Positions 37,773 to 50,789 of a DNA stretch of 64,000 bases are shown piece by piece. Position numbers and translations under genes: made by a program. Source of the DNA: Pseudomonas lini (GTDB lineage: Bacteria > Pseudomonadota > Gammaproteobacteria > Pseudomonadales > Pseudomonadaceae); the NCBI RefSeq assembly GCF_001042905.1, contig NZ_JYLB01000011.1, positions 62,001 through 126,000 on the forward strand. Direction: 5' to 3'. The notes under the pieces were generated by a model that saw only the letters and a program-made list of their open reading frames with translations, was not told where the DNA came from and ran no database searches. Position 1 is the stretch's first letter. The number at the start of each line of letters is the position of its first letter.

Positions 37773-38726
37773 GTGAGCCAGCCTACGCCAGCCGTGCGTA
37801 CCTTCCAAGACTTGATCCTCGCCCTCCAGCAATACTGGGCCGAGCAAGGTTGTGTGGTACTTCAGCCCTACGATATGGAAGTAGGCGCCGGCACTTTCCA
37901 CACTGCCACGTTCCTGCGCGCCATTGGCCCGGAAACCTGGAACGCCGCTTATGTGCAGCCCAGTCGTCGCCCGACTGACGGCCGCTACGGCGAAAACCCG
38001 AACCGTCTGCAGCACTACTACCAGTTCCAGGTAGTCCTGAAGCCGAACCCGGACAACTTCCAGGAACTGTACCTGGGCTCCCTCAAGCACGTGGGCCTCG
38101 ACCCGCTGGTGCACGACATCCGTTTCGTCGAAGACAACTGGGAGTCGCCAACGCTGGGCGCCTGGGGTCTGGGCTGGGAAGTCTGGCTCAACGGCATGGA
38201 AGTGACGCAGTTCACTTACTTCCAGCAAGCGGGCGGCATCGAGTGCTACCCGGTGACCGGCGAGATCACTTACGGTCTGGAGCGTCTGGCCATGTACCTG
38301 CAAGGCGTGGACTCGGTCTATGACCTGGTCTGGGCTGACGGTCCGTTTGGCAAAGTGACCTACGGCGACGTGTTCCACCAGAACGAAGTGGAGCAGTCGA
38401 CCTACAACTTCGAACACGCCAACGTCGAGAAGCTGTTCGAGTTGTTCGACTTCTACGAAAGCGAAGCCAAGCGCCTGATCGAACTCGATCAGCCATTGCC
38501 GTTGCCGAGCTACGAAATGGTGTTGAAGGCTTCCCACACCTTCAACCTGCTGGATGCGCGCCGGGCGATCTCGGTGACCGCGCGTCAGCAATACATTCTG
38601 CGTGTACGCACCCTGGCGCGTTCCGTTGCGCAAGCCTACCTGTTGGCTCGCGCCAAGCTGGGCTTCCCGATGGCGACCCCGGACCTGCGTGATGAAGTAC
38701 TGGCCAAGCTGGAGGCTGCACAATGA
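37773..38726 (+). CDS. glyQ: Glycyl-tRNA synthetase alpha subunit
   Basis: 317 aa catalytic subunit of the alpha2beta2 bacterial GlyRS. Conserved '[18 protein letters not shown]', '[37 protein letters not shown]' (class II motif 2 region) and '[20 protein letters not shown]' (motif 3). The start is GTG at 37773 with AGGTGA 5 bases upstream; another GTG three codons earlier is possible. Overlaps glyS by 4 bases. Confidence 0.97.
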   Translation: MSQPTPAVRTFQDLILALQQYWAEQGCVVLQPYDMEVGAGTFHTATFLRAIGPETWNAAYVQPSRRPTDGRYGENPNRLQHYYQFQVVLKPNPDNFQELYLGSLKHVGLDPLVHDIRFVEDNWESPTLGAWGLGWEVWLNGMEVTQFTYFQQAGGIECYPVTGEITYGLERLAMYLQGVDSVYDLVWADGPFGKVTYGDVFHQNEVEQSTYNFEHANVEKLFELFDFYESEAKRLIELDQPLPLPSYEMVLKASHTFNLLDARRAISVTARQQYILRVRTLARSVAQAYLLARAKLGFPMATPDLRDEVLAKLEAAQ

Positions 38727-40777
38727 GTGCTCAAGATTTTCTGGTTGAATTGGGCACCGAAGAACTGCCACCCAAAGCCCTGAATACCCTGGCCGAAGCG
38801 TTTATGGCCGGTATCGACAAAGGCCTGCAAGCCGCCGGCCTGAACTACGAAACCAAAACCGTCTACGCCGCGCCACGTCGCCTGGCCGTGCTGATCACCG
38901 CGCTGGCAACCCAGCAGCCGGATCGCAGCATCAACCTCGACGGCCCGCCGCGTCAGGCCGCGTTCGATGCCGAAGGCAACCCGACTCAAGCGGCCCTGGG
39001 CTTCGCCAAGAAGTGCGGCGTCGACCTGAGCGAAATCGATCAGAGCGGTCCGAAACTGCGCTACAGCCAAAGCATCGCCGGCAAGCCGACCGCGAGCCTG
39101 ATGCCAACCATCGTCGAAGATTCCCTGAACGACCTGCCTATCCCCAAGCGCATGCGCTGGGGTGCTCGCAAGGAAGAATTCGTTCGCCCGACTCAATGGC
39201 TGGTAATGCTGCTCGGTGACCACGTCATCGACTGCACTATCCTCGCGCAAAAGTCCGGCCGCGATTCCCGTGGTCACCGCTTCCACCATCCTGAAAGCGT
39301 GCGCATCACCTCGCCGGCCAACTACCTGAGCGATCTGCGCGCGGCTTACGTGCTGGCCGACGCCAACGAGCGTCGCGAACTGATCAGCAAGCGCACCGAA
39401 GAACTGGCGACGCTGCAGGAAGGTACGGCCATCGTGCCGCCAAGCCTGCTCGACGAAGTGACCGCGCTGGTTGAATGGCCGGTGCCGCTGGTGTGCTCGT
39501 TCGAAGAACGTTTCCTCGACGTGCCGCAAGAAGCGCTGATCACCACCATGCAGGACAACCAGAAGTATTTCTGCCTGCTGGATGCCGACGGCAAGTTGCT
39601 GCCTCGTTTCATTACCGTGGCCAACATCGAAAGCAAAGACCCGCAGCAGATCATCGCCGGTAACGAGAAAGTGGTTCGCCCACGCCTGACCGACGCCGAG
39701 TTCTTCTTCAAGCAAGACAAGAAGCAGAAACTCGAAGACTTCAATCTGCGTCTGCAGAACGTGGTGTTCCAGGAAAAACTCGGCAGCGTCTACGACAAGG
39801 CCGAACGCGTTTCCAGACTCGCTGCGTTCATCGCTCAACGTATTGGCGGTAACGCCGCATGGGCTTCCCGTGCCGGCCTGCTGTCCAAGTGCGACCTTGC
39901 GACCGAAATGGTCGGCGAGTTCCCGGAGATGCAAGGTGTCGCCGGTTACTACTACGCCCTCAACGACGGCGAGCCGGAAGAAGTCGCACTGGCGCTGAAC
40001 GAGCAGTACATGCCGCGCGGCGCCGGCGCTGAACTGCCGACCACCCTCACCGGTGCTGCAGTGGCCATCGCCGACAAGCTCGACACGCTGGTGGGTATTT
40101 TCGGTATCGGCATGCTGCCTACCGGGAGCAAAGACCCGTATGCCCTGCGCCGTGCAGCGCTGGGTGTATTGCGCATCCTGATCGACAAGAAGCTCGACCT
40201 CGACCTGAACGACGCCGTGGCGTTTGCCGTGAATGCGTTCGGTACCAAAGTGAAGGCTGCCGGCCTGAATGACTCGGTGCTGGAATTCATCTTCGACCGT
40301 CTGCGTGCCCGTTATGAAGACGAAGGCGTTGATGTCGGGACTTATCTGTCGGTACGTGCCCTGAAGCCGGGTTCGGCGCTGGACTTCGATCAGCGTGTAC
40401 AAGCGGTAGAAGCGTTCCGCAAATTGCCGGAAGCCGCAGCCCTGGCCGCTGTGAACAAGCGCGTTTCGAACTTGCTGAGCAAGGTCGAAGGCTCTGTTCC
40501 TTCGGTCGTTGAAGCCAAGTACTTCGACAACGCCAACGAGTTCTCCCTGTATTCGGCGATCCAGCAGGCTGACCAGGCTGTTCAGCCAATGGCCGCTGCT
40601 CGTCAGTACAGCGAATCGCTGGCGCGTCTGGCCGCCTTGCGCGAGCCGGTGGATGCGTTCTTCGAAGCGGTGATGGTCAACGCCGAAGATGCCAAGGTGC
40701 GAGCCAACCGCTATGCGCTGCTGGCGCGTCTGCGTGGGTTGTTCCTCGGCGTCGCCGACATTTCGCTGCTGGGCTAA
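38723..40777 (+). CDS. glyS: Glycyl-tRNA synthetase beta subunit
   Basis: 684 aa tRNA-recognising subunit (E. coli 689 aa). N-terminal '[16 protein letters not shown]', central '[15 protein letters not shown]', an HD-like domain and a C-terminal anticodon-binding region (about residues 580-680). Translationally coupled to glyQ by ATGA overlap. Confidence 0.97.
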   Translation: MSAQDFLVELGTEELPPKALNTLAEAFMAGIDKGLQAAGLNYETKTVYAAPRRLAVLITALATQQPDRSINLDGPPRQAAFDAEGNPTQAALGFAKKCGVDLSEIDQSGPKLRYSQSIAGKPTASLMPTIVEDSLNDLPIPKRMRWGARKEEFVRPTQWLVMLLGDHVIDCTILAQKSGRDSRGHRFHHPESVRITSPANYLSDLRAAYVLADANERRELISKRTEELATLQEGTAIVPPSLLDEVTALVEWPVPLVCSFEERFLDVPQEALITTMQDNQKYFCLLDADGKLLPRFITVANIESKDPQQIIAGNEKVVRPRLTDAEFFFKQDKKQKLEDFNLRLQNVVFQEKLGSVYDKAERVSRLAAFIAQRIGGNAAWASRAGLLSKCDLATEMVGEFPEMQGVAGYYYALNDGEPEEVALALNEQYMPRGAGAELPTTLTGAAVAIADKLDTLVGIFGIGMLPTGSKDPYALRRAALGVLRILIDKKLDLDLNDAVAFAVNAFGTKVKAAGLNDSVLEFIFDRLRARYEDEGVDVGTYLSVRALKPGSALDFDQRVQAVEAFRKLPEAAALAAVNKRVSNLLSKVEGSVPSVVEAKYFDNANEFSLYSAIQQADQAVQPMAAARQYSESLARLAALREPVDAFFEAVMVNAEDAKVRANRYALLARLRGLFLGVADISLLG

Positions 40778-40787
40778 GGGGCTGCTG

Positions 40788-41321
40788 TTGAAACTGCTGA
40801 TTCTCGATCGGGACGGGGTGATCAATTACGACTCCGATGCGTACATCAAGTCGGTGGAGGAGTGGATTCCGCTCCCCGGTTCGATCGAAGCGATCGCGCA
40901 GTTGAGCAAGGCCGGCTGGACGGTGGCGGTCGCTACCAACCAGTCGGGCATCGCTCGCGGCTACTACGACATCGCCACCCTGGATGCCATGCACGCTCGC
41001 TTACGCGAGCTGGTGGCGGAGCAGGGCGGTGAAGTCGGGCTGATCGTCTATTGCCCGCACGGGCCAGACGATGGCTGCGATTGCCGCAAACCAAAACCCG
41101 GGATGTTGAAAACCATCGCCGCGCATTACAACGTTTCGCTGACGAATCTATGGTTCGTCGGCGATACTCTCGGTGACCTGGAAGCCGCCAGAGCCGTCGA
41201 CTCTCAGCCAGTTTTGGTAAAGACCGGGAAAGGCGAAAAGACGCAGGACAAGACCCTACCGGCGGGCACCTTGATTTTTGACGATCTGGCGGCGATTGCC
41301 GCGGAACTTATCCACAACTAA
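40788..41321 (+). CDS. gmhB: D-glycero-beta-D-manno-heptose-1,7-bisphosphate 7-phosphatase
   Basis: 177 aa HAD phosphatase of LPS core heptose synthesis. Catalytic 'LILDRDGVIN' (two Asp), 'ATNQSGIARGYY', zinc cluster 'CPHGPDDGCDCRKPKPGML' and 'FVGDTLGDLEAARA'. Start is taken as TTG at 40788, with AAGGGG 5 bases upstream; no ATG fits, and the family begins right at this hydrophobic strand. Follows glyS by 10 bases. Confidence 0.93.
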   Translation: MKLLILDRDGVINYDSDAYIKSVEEWIPLPGSIEAIAQLSKAGWTVAVATNQSGIARGYYDIATLDAMHARLRELVAEQGGEVGLIVYCPHGPDDGCDCRKPKPGMLKTIAAHYNVSLTNLWFVGDTLGDLEAARAVDSQPVLVKTGKGEKTQDKTLPAGTLIFDDLAAIAAELIHN

Positions 41322-41402
41322 GGCTCTTCTGACATCCTGGCCAAGGACTGATCGGGAGTGCGCTTGAATAGGCGGGCAATGCCCGCAACGGTAAATGTCG
41401 CC

Positions 41403-42182
41403 ATGTCGATACTGCAGGCCATCAGAACTTTCCTCTTTTACCTGCTGCTGGGCACCAGCTCTTTGCTCTGGTGCACCCTGAGCTTTTTTATCGCGCCGTT
41501 TCTGCCATTCAAGGCGCGCTATCGCTTTATCAACGTGTACTGGTGCCGCTGCGCCTTGTGGCTGAGCAAAGTCTTTCTGGGTATCCGTTATGAAGTGAAG
41601 GGTGCCGAGAACGTGCCTGACCAGCCCTGCGTGATTCAGTCGAACCACCAGAGCACTTGGGAAACATTCTTTCTCTCGGCGTACTTCGAGCCCCTGAGCC
41701 AGGTGCTCAAGCGCGAACTGCTCTACGTTCCGTTCTTCGGCTGGGCCATGGCCATGCTGCGACCGATCGCCATCGATCGTGGCAACCCGAAAGCAGCGCT
41801 CAAGCATGTGGCGAAGAAGGGCGATGAGCTGCTCAAGGACAATGTCTGGGTACTGATCTTCCCGGAAGGGACTCGCGTTCCTTACGGCACCATCGGCAAG
41901 TTCTCCCGCGGTGGCACCGCGTTGGCTGTCAATGCGTCATTACCGGTGTTGCCGATTGCGCACAATGCCGGCAAATTCTGGCCAAAAGCCGGTTGGGCGA
42001 AGCAGGAGGGCGTGATCACCGTGATCATTGGCGCGCCAATGTACGCCGAGGGTAGTGGGCCGCGGGCCATCGCCGATCTGAATGATCGGGTGCAGGCCTG
42101 GAACGAACAGATGCAGCGCGAGATGGGTTCACTGCCAGCAGCTCCGGCGGCACCCAACGCTACTGATCAAGTGACTGTCTGA
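41403..42182 (+). CDS. plsC: 1-acylglycerol-3-phosphate acyltransferase (PlsC family)
   Basis: 259 aa inner-membrane enzyme. N-terminal hydrophobic region (about residues 8-35), catalytic NHQSTWET (NHx4D variant with Glu/Thr), 'PFFGWAMAMLRPIAIDR', 'FPEGTR' and 'PVLPIAHNAGKFW'. A C-terminal tail rich in Pro/Ala. ATG at 41403 preferred by similarity to the family; an ATG eight codons upstream is possible. Ends the conserved origin-flanking series, since the next locus is unrelated. Confidence 0.9.
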   Translation: MSILQAIRTFLFYLLLGTSSLLWCTLSFFIAPFLPFKARYRFINVYWCRCALWLSKVFLGIRYEVKGAENVPDQPCVIQSNHQSTWETFFLSAYFEPLSQVLKRELLYVPFFGWAMAMLRPIAIDRGNPKAALKHVAKKGDELLKDNVWVLIFPEGTRVPYGTIGKFSRGGTALAVNASLPVLPIAHNAGKFWPKAGWAKQEGVITVIIGAPMYAEGSGPRAIADLNDRVQAWNEQMQREMGSLPAAPAAPNATDQVTV

Positions 42183-42311
42183 GATTCTGTGGATAACCTG
42201 TGTACCGTTTTGTTGAAAAACGTCGTTTTTAGCTATTAAGCTTATGATTTACATACATATTTCTTAAGTAAATAAAACGTCGAAAAAGGTGCATAAGTTT
42301 ATTTAGGACGT

Positions 42312-42342
42312 AAAAAAACCGGCTGATATAGCCGGTTTTTTT
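42312..42342. terminator. Bidirectional terminator between plsC and the CHASE2 kinase
   Basis: AAAAAAACCGGCT-GATAT-AGCCGGTTTTTTT, perfect stem with A- and T-runs on both sides, between convergent genes. The preceding 42183-42311 stretch is AT-rich and holds one DnaA box (42188). Confidence 0.9.
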
Positions 42343-42364
42343 ATGCCCGCTGAAAACGTCTGTA

Positions 42365-44677
42365 TCACTCGCTCAATAGCGGTAACTGGACGCTGAACGT
42401 CGAGCCTTGCCCCACCACGCTACGACAGGAAATCCGCCCGCCGTGACGATCTACCACGGCCTTGACCATGGACAAACCCAGCCCCAGACCGTCGCTGCCA
42501 TGAGCCGAGGCAAAACGCCGATACTGACAGAACAACTCGGGAAGTTCATCGACAGCAATCCCTCGGCCCTGATCGGCGATTTCGCACAGTAGCCAGCCCT
42601 CGGCACAACTCACCCGCACCGAGATCCGCGACCCCGCCGGACTGTACTTGATGGCGTTTTCCAATAGGTTGAACAGTGCCCGTGTCAGTAGCGATTGATC
42701 GGCCAGGACCAGCGCTTCGGCGTCTTCGTCGAGGTCATGCAGCAACTGAATATTCTTCAGATGAGCGATGCTCGAGGCTTGGTCGAAGGTATCGAGCAAC
42801 AACATTGCGAACATGCTCGGCTGAAACTGATAGGCCTCGGACTCGGCTTTTGCCAACTGCACAAAAGCCTCGGTCAAGTTCAGCGCTTTGCGCACTTGTA
42901 ACTCGATCTGACTGAACACTTGAGTGTCGCCGGACACCTGATGCCGCTGAACATCGAGCAAGGCCAGAATTGCAGAGTGAGGAGCTCTGAGGTCGTGAGA
43001 CAAAAAGCGCAGCAGTACGGCGCGCTGTTCTTCGGCGTCCCGCTCGACGCTCAAGTCAGTAAGGCTCAGTAGCCAGCCAATCACGGAGTCGCCCTCGGCC
43101 GGCAACAGCGGTGCCAGGTCCAGACGCAGACTACGTGCCTGAGTGTCACGAAACTCCAACGGCTCCAGGGTCGACAACGCAGATGGCATTCCGTTGGACG
43201 GCACCGGGTAACCCAGGTCGCTCAGTTGCTCGAGCATGTCTTCGCCCACCAGACCACGACAAAACACTTCTCGAGCCTTGCGGTTGGCCAGCAGAATACG
43301 TCCGTTCGGATCGCTGATCAGCGTCGCCACCGGCAGGTATTCAAGTCCATCGGCGATGAAACGTCGGGTGTCGCGGGTCCGGCTCATAGCCTGCTCCAGC
43401 GCAACGATTTGCCCTTGCAGCACATCACCGGCCGGAGCCTGGGTGCGACGACGTTCGGGAAAAACTTTTGGCTCGCTGTCCAGGCGCGCCAGTTCCCAGC
43501 CGAAATAGGCGAGCACCGCGTTCAGCCTTCGCCAATTCCAGATCAGATAACCCAGCATCATCCCTAGCAGGCTCGCAGCCGGGGACCACCACCAGCCAAG
43601 CCGCAACAGTACACCCGAGCCCAGCAGAGCAGCGGCCATTGCACCTAGGGTCAGCCATAGGGCGCGACGCGGACGCACCAAGAGCAGGCCCAGCAACTCT
43701 CCGACAATCACTACCGATAGCAACGCCGCCAAGCGCTTATCGAGAACCACAATGTTGCGCTTTTGTAGCAGTCCGTTGAGGATATTCGCCTGAATCTCGA
43801 TGCCCGATGTGGTGCCGATGCTGGCCGATTGCGGTGTCACGTAGCGGTCGCCCAGGCCTGCAGCGGTCGAGCCGATCAGGATCAAGCGATCGCGCAGCAA
43901 TTCGGGTGGGACTTCACCGCGCAATACGCTGACGTAGGGCACAGTGGGAAAGCCCGCGTCGGAATGGATGAAAGGAATCCGTATTTCGTGGGCTCGCTGC
44001 CAGCCTTGCACCGATGGCAGCGCCGGGGTACCCGGCATTGGTGCATTTCCCTTATCGGCGAGGGTTTCTTCGTACAGCAGCCAGGCCAGTTGCGGGCGTG
44101 TTTTTTGCGCCGGTCCTTCGCTTAAATACACGCTGCGCACGATCCCGTCGGCGTCCGCTTCGGCATTGATATGCCCGACGCCTTTGGCACAGTGGTTCAG
44201 CGGATCCACTGGTTCAATTTCCCCCAAGGGCTGACCATAACGCGCTACATCTTCGCGCAGCAGCGGCACGAAAACATTACCGGCCCGGCAGGCCGCCTGA
44301 GCCAAAAGGTGATCGTTCTCGGGTTCGCTATCAGGCTCGCTGAAAATTACGTCGAATAGAACGCCTTTAACGTTCGCGGCGCTGAGCCGATCCAGCAGTT
44401 GCGCGTGCGTCGCCCGCGACCACGGCCATTGGCCGATCTGCTGCAAGCTGTAGTCGTCGATCGTGACAATGAGTATTCGCGGGTCCACCGGCAGCGGGTT
44501 CAGTCGGCGCAGGTTGTCGTAGAGCAGTTTGCTCAGGACCAGACCCTGACTCATGGACAGCATCGCCGTCAGCGGCAACAGAATCAGACAGACCCACAGC
44601 CACTCACGGACCATCCGCCGAAACAATCGCTGAGCCTGGGTCGGCTCGCGGTCATCCTTCCTTGGCCGGTTCTTCAT
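42365..44677 (-). CDS. CHASE2-domain sensor histidine kinase
   Basis: 770 aa membrane kinase. N-terminal membrane segment (about residues 28-48), periplasmic CHASE2 domain ('RILIVTIDDYSLQQIGQWPW', 'VKGVLFDVIFSEPD', 'FPTVPYVSVLRGEVPPELLRDRLILIGSTAAGLGD'), three closely spaced membrane segments (about 320-390), a PAS domain (about 430-550), HisKA with 'FLSHDLRAPHSAIL', and HATPase ('NLLENAIKYSP', 'DQGRGI', 'GLGLGLSMVKAVVDRHGG'). Last gene after the FecR and WVF genes; the divergent OmpR-type regulator is its probable partner. The H-box carries Pro-His where Pro-Leu is usual. Resembles the kinase near mucE in P. aeruginosa (from memory, PA4036). Confidence 0.9.
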   Translation of the reverse strand: MKNRPRKDDREPTQAQRLFRRMVREWLWVCLILLPLTAMLSMSQGLVLSKLLYDNLRRLNPLPVDPRILIVTIDDYSLQQIGQWPWSRATHAQLLDRLSAANVKGVLFDVIFSEPDSEPENDHLLAQAACRAGNVFVPLLREDVARYGQPLGEIEPVDPLNHCAKGVGHINAEADADGIVRSVYLSEGPAQKTRPQLAWLLYEETLADKGNAPMPGTPALPSVQGWQRAHEIRIPFIHSDAGFPTVPYVSVLRGEVPPELLRDRLILIGSTAAGLGDRYVTPQSASIGTTSGIEIQANILNGLLQKRNIVVLDKRLAALLSVVIVGELLGLLLVRPRRALWLTLGAMAAALLGSGVLLRLGWWWSPAASLLGMMLGYLIWNWRRLNAVLAYFGWELARLDSEPKVFPERRRTQAPAGDVLQGQIVALEQAMSRTRDTRRFIADGLEYLPVATLISDPNGRILLANRKAREVFCRGLVGEDMLEQLSDLGYPVPSNGMPSALSTLEPLEFRDTQARSLRLDLAPLLPAEGDSVIGWLLSLTDLSVERDAEEQRAVLLRFLSHDLRAPHSAILALLDVQRHQVSGDTQVFSQIELQVRKALNLTEAFVQLAKAESEAYQFQPSMFAMLLLDTFDQASSIAHLKNIQLLHDLDEDAEALVLADQSLLTRALFNLLENAIKYSPAGSRISVRVSCAEGWLLCEIADQGRGIAVDELPELFCQYRRFASAHGSDGLGLGLSMVKAVVDRHGGRISCRSVVGQGSTFSVQLPLLSE

Positions 44678-44695
44678 CGGTCGTCTGCCAGGGCG

Positions 44696-45691
44696 CTATT
44701 GGACACGCGTGGTCCTGGGGTAATAGAAAATGTCATACACCCCGGTCTCTCCCTCTAACCCCTGAGCATCATAGGCTGACAGGCGAACATGGTAGAAAAA
44801 CGCTTTCAGCCCGCTGAACTTGACCTCGGGTGTGCTGGAAAACTGCTCTTGCTTGATGTCCAGAAAGGCTTCGTCGGTAGCCACTTGCGCCCGATAACGC
44901 GTAGCCCCTTCGATGGGTTTCATGATCAATTGCCAGATAGGCACATTACCCGTCTGACCGGCCTGCCCCAACAAACCTGGGGCGGGTAACAAGTCGATTG
45001 GCGTCAACGCGCCTTGTTTCTGAATACGCAAACCTTGACGGGCCATGACCTGGACCTCGTCATCCTCAGGGCTCTGAGTCCGTTTGGCAGCCGACCGGGC
45101 AGGGCGGGCGCCCGACGTTTCCACATCACGATTAACCGCGACTTGCCCGTTCAGAACCTCCAGTAGCGCCTGGCCATCGTCATCGTTGCGCACCCGGAAA
45201 TGCGTGCCCCGTACGCCCAGTACGCCGACCGGCGTGACGATCTGAAAGCGATCACGGTCGCTGGCCCGCTTGATCACATACGACTCAACCTGCCCCTGCT
45301 CAAGAATGACCTGAGGGATCGAATGTTCTTCATTGAGATGCAAGGTGATATGGGAACTGGAGGGCAACACCATCCGCGAGCCATCACCCAGGGACAGGCT
45401 GACAAATGCCGAGGGCGATGTCTTGATGCCTTCCTGCTCGTCAATCGACGTACCTTCCTGCAGTGGCGTCTGCTTGCCTTTGGCGTCCAGCTTCCAGGCT
45501 TCGCCGGTCAAATGCTCGACAGTCGCCGGTAGTGGTTGGCCACGGCATTGTTGGTTTTCATCGATATAAGGCAGGCGTTTTGCCGAGGCGACAGTCGCTG
45601 ATGCACTCTGGGTGAACAATCCCATCAGGCCAGCAACCAGTAAAAGACAGACACCCGAACGGCGGGGGAGCAATAAGGTCATGGGGTTCAT
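44696..45691 (-). CDS. FecR-domain periplasmic protein
   Basis: 331 aa. Signal peptide residues 1-32 ('VCLLLVAGLMGLFTQSASA'). FecR domain at about 65-185 ('LQEGTSIDEQEGIKTSPSAFVSLSLGDGSRMVLP', 'TPVGVLGVRGTHFRVR', 'LEVLNGQVAV'), then a basic linker and a C-terminal beta-rich region with fibronectin-like sequence ('YRAQVATDEAFLDIKQEQF', 'YHVRLSAYDAQGLEGE'). Not a sigma-regulator FecR, as it lacks a cytoplasmic part. CHASE2 proteins often occur with such secreted FecR proteins, which probably present a signal to the sensor. 18 bases upstream of the kinase gene. Confidence 0.87.
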   Translation of the reverse strand: MNPMTLLLPRRSGVCLLLVAGLMGLFTQSASATVASAKRLPYIDENQQCRGQPLPATVEHLTGEAWKLDAKGKQTPLQEGTSIDEQEGIKTSPSAFVSLSLGDGSRMVLPSSSHITLHLNEEHSIPQVILEQGQVESYVIKRASDRDRFQIVTPVGVLGVRGTHFRVRNDDDGQALLEVLNGQVAVNRDVETSGARPARSAAKRTQSPEDDEVQVMARQGLRIQKQGALTPIDLLPAPGLLGQAGQTGNVPIWQLIMKPIEGATRYRAQVATDEAFLDIKQEQFSSTPEVKFSGLKAFFYHVRLSAYDAQGLEGETGVYDIFYYPRTTRVQ

Positions 45692-45797
45692 GGATTGCTT
45701 TTTATGCTCTTATGGAAATCTTGCCGGGGAAACGTACGCGCTTGACGCACGATACCTGACTGGATGCTCTGGCAGATAGCCATGGGGTAAAGGAAAT

Positions 45798-45938
45798 GAC
45801 ACATCCCTGTGTCGGAGCTGAGCAGGCACTCCGTGTTTTCCCCTGAACTGCAGACTCGCCGAAAACCGGCGATCGACGGCCCTGCAGAATTGGCGTTGAC
45901 GCTCCCTGCGTCGGGGCACATCCCAATGCCCCTGTGCC
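45798..45938 (-). ncRNA. Candidate structured RNA between the WVF and FecR genes
   Basis: The 324-base gap 45692-46015 has no credible gene but, read on the minus strand, four strong hairpins in 141 bases: 45915-45938 (GGCACA/TGTGCC), 45898-45912 (GACGC-AGGGA-GCGTC), 45848-45887 (CTGCAG arms enclosing CGCCG-GTTTT-CGGCG) and 45798-45813 (GACACA-GGGA-TGTGTC). Three present GGGA in the loop, and ACAGGGATGT at the last one fits the RsmA/RsmE consensus A/UCANGGANGU/A at every position. It could be an operon leader bound by RsmA/E or an independent sRNA. No GacA box seen. Confidence 0.4.
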
Positions 45939-46015
45939 GCTCAGCGACAACGAATTTACCGGCATAAGTGACCTTGCGAGCCGATTCTCAATATTTGTTC
46001 AGAATTGGCCGAAGG

Positions 46016-46267
46016 CTAAAACACCCAGCGTTGTTGCGTTGAAGGGATGTCGAGCTCTACGGACTCCATCGGGGGGGAGTGCATCGGGGCAAAGCCTGGC
46101 GAGTCCCCCACGACCGTGTTTGTCTCCGTTGGACCGAAGTAACGCGGTCTAGCCTCATGGTCAATGATTGGAGTCGACTGAACCGTGGTACATCCCAGGC
46201 CAAGACCAGCCGCCAACATCAACGCTGCCAACCTTGTGAATCCATTAGAGAGAATCTCTAGACGCAT
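46016..46267 (-). CDS. MucE-like small envelope protein ending in WVF
   Basis: 83 aa. Hydrophobic signal (about residues 10-25, 'FTRLAALMLAAGLGLGC') with an imperfect lipobox around Cys26, then an unstructured Pro/Ser-rich periplasmic tail ending in -QQRWVF. In P. aeruginosa MucE is an 89-residue envelope protein whose C-terminal WVF activates the AlgW protease against MucA; it also lies beside a response regulator gene. Here the gene is divergent from a response regulator and heads an operon-like series with FecR and CHASE2 kinase genes. Start at 46267 preceded by GGGGAAG. I found no convincing AlgU promoter upstream. Homology beyond the C-terminus needs an alignment. Confidence 0.75.
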   Translation of the reverse strand: MRLEILSNGFTRLAALMLAAGLGLGCTTVQSTPIIDHEARPRYFGPTETNTVVGDSPGFAPMHSPPMESVELDIPSTQQRWVF

Positions 46268-46450
46268 CTTCCCCACAGTCCCTCTTAAGCATTCTGCCGA
46301 TGGTTCATCGCCTACCGGCGAAGTGACATCAGCGTAGCCATACTTGGGAACTTCGCAGCAATCCGCCACAATTGTTCAGATTCAATCAATCAGCCTAAAC
46401 TCCCGTGGGAATTTTTACTTTGCACTTACGAGATGAAGGAAACACTCGGC

Positions 46451-47170
46451 ATGCGTGTCGCAATACTGGATGACGAGCCCGCCGAACTCCGCCGGGTGGA
46501 ACAGACACTGCGACAGATCCCCGTCACGGGAGAGCAGGCGTGGATGCTGCATTGCTTCGAGCGGGGAGAGGACCTGCTACGGCAACTCCGGCGGGAGACC
46601 TTCGATCTGCTGATCCTCGATTGGCAACTGCCCGATATCAGCGGCCTGGCATTGTTACGCTGGACCCGTGAACACATGGACGTGCCACCAGCCGCGATCA
46701 TGCTCACCAGTCGCGATACCGAAAGCGATATCGTCCAGGCATTGAACGCCGGGGCCGACGATTATGTGAGCAAACCGTTTCGTCCCAATGAGCTGATGGC
46801 TCGGGTCAGCGCGGTGCTACGTCGTCATGGGCTGCAACGCGCGGCAGCCACCGAAATACTGACCTTCAATGACCTCGAATTCGACGACGCCGAACTCACC
46901 GTCACCCGCGCCGCCACCCCCATCAGCCTGACCGAACGGGAATACCGTCTCGCCCGTTGCCTGTTCGCCAATCTGGGCCGACCTTTGTCCCGTGAATACT
47001 TGTATGAGCGCTTTTGGACTCATGAAGAAATAGTCTCCTCGCGCCCGCTGGATACTCACATTTATCGCCTGCGCAACAAGCTGGGCCTGACGGCTGATCG
47101 CGGTTGGCAACTGCTGACGATTTACGGGTATGGGTATCGGCTTGAGAGCGTGGCCACTGCTAGCGAATGA
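46451..47170 (+). CDS. OmpR/PhoB-family response regulator of the CHASE2/WVF locus
   Basis: 239 aa. Receiver with acidic pair D7-D8, phosphoacceptor D57 ('LLILDWQLPDISG'), Thr in 'IMLTSRDTE' and Lys in 'DDYVSKPFRPNE'; C-terminal winged helix (about 140-235, 'ISLTEREYRLARCLFANLGRPLSREYLYERFW', 'RPLDTHIYRLRNKLGL', 'IYGYGYRLE'). AAGGA lies 10 bases before the ATG at 46451; an ATG six codons earlier is less likely. Divergent from the mucE-like gene, with 183 bases between the start codons, so both can be controlled from the shared intergenic region. Followed by a strong terminator. Confidence 0.92.
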   Translation: MRVAILDDEPAELRRVEQTLRQIPVTGEQAWMLHCFERGEDLLRQLRRETFDLLILDWQLPDISGLALLRWTREHMDVPPAAIMLTSRDTESDIVQALNAGADDYVSKPFRPNELMARVSAVLRRHGLQRAAATEILTFNDLEFDDAELTVTRAATPISLTEREYRLARCLFANLGRPLSREYLYERFWTHEEIVSSRPLDTHIYRLRNKLGLTADRGWQLLTIYGYGYRLESVATASE

Positions 47171-47190
47171 CGACGTTTCGACGATCAATA

Positions 47191-47221
47191 AAAAAGGCCA
47201 ACGCTAAGCGTTGGCCTTTTT
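47191..47221. terminator. Bidirectional terminator between the regulator and gyrB
   Basis: AAAAAGGCCAACGC-TAA-GCGTTGGCCTTTTT, perfect 14-bp stem between convergent genes. Confidence 0.92.
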
Positions 47222-47242
47222 CGTTTTAGCGGTCCTGCCGGA

Positions 47243-50769
<3,527 letters not shown>

Positions 50770-50789
50770 CTAGCTTCTGCTGAGCATGA

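Noticed and set aside
38636-40825. 729-residue open frame antisense to glyS
   Set aside because: Lies opposite a certain essential gene; composition (His/Gln/Arg-rich) is typical of antisense frames in GC-rich DNA.
45702-45965. 87-residue minus-strand frame between the WVF and FecR genes
   Set aside because: Runs through the hairpins, which produce the repeated APTQG; no ribosome site.
46268-46450. Sigma-54 or AlgU promoter for the MucE-like gene
   Set aside because: TGGCGGA-TTGC-TGC has the GG and GC doublets 11, not 12, bases apart; GAAGTT-N15-GCTGA is one base short and mismatched for AlgU.
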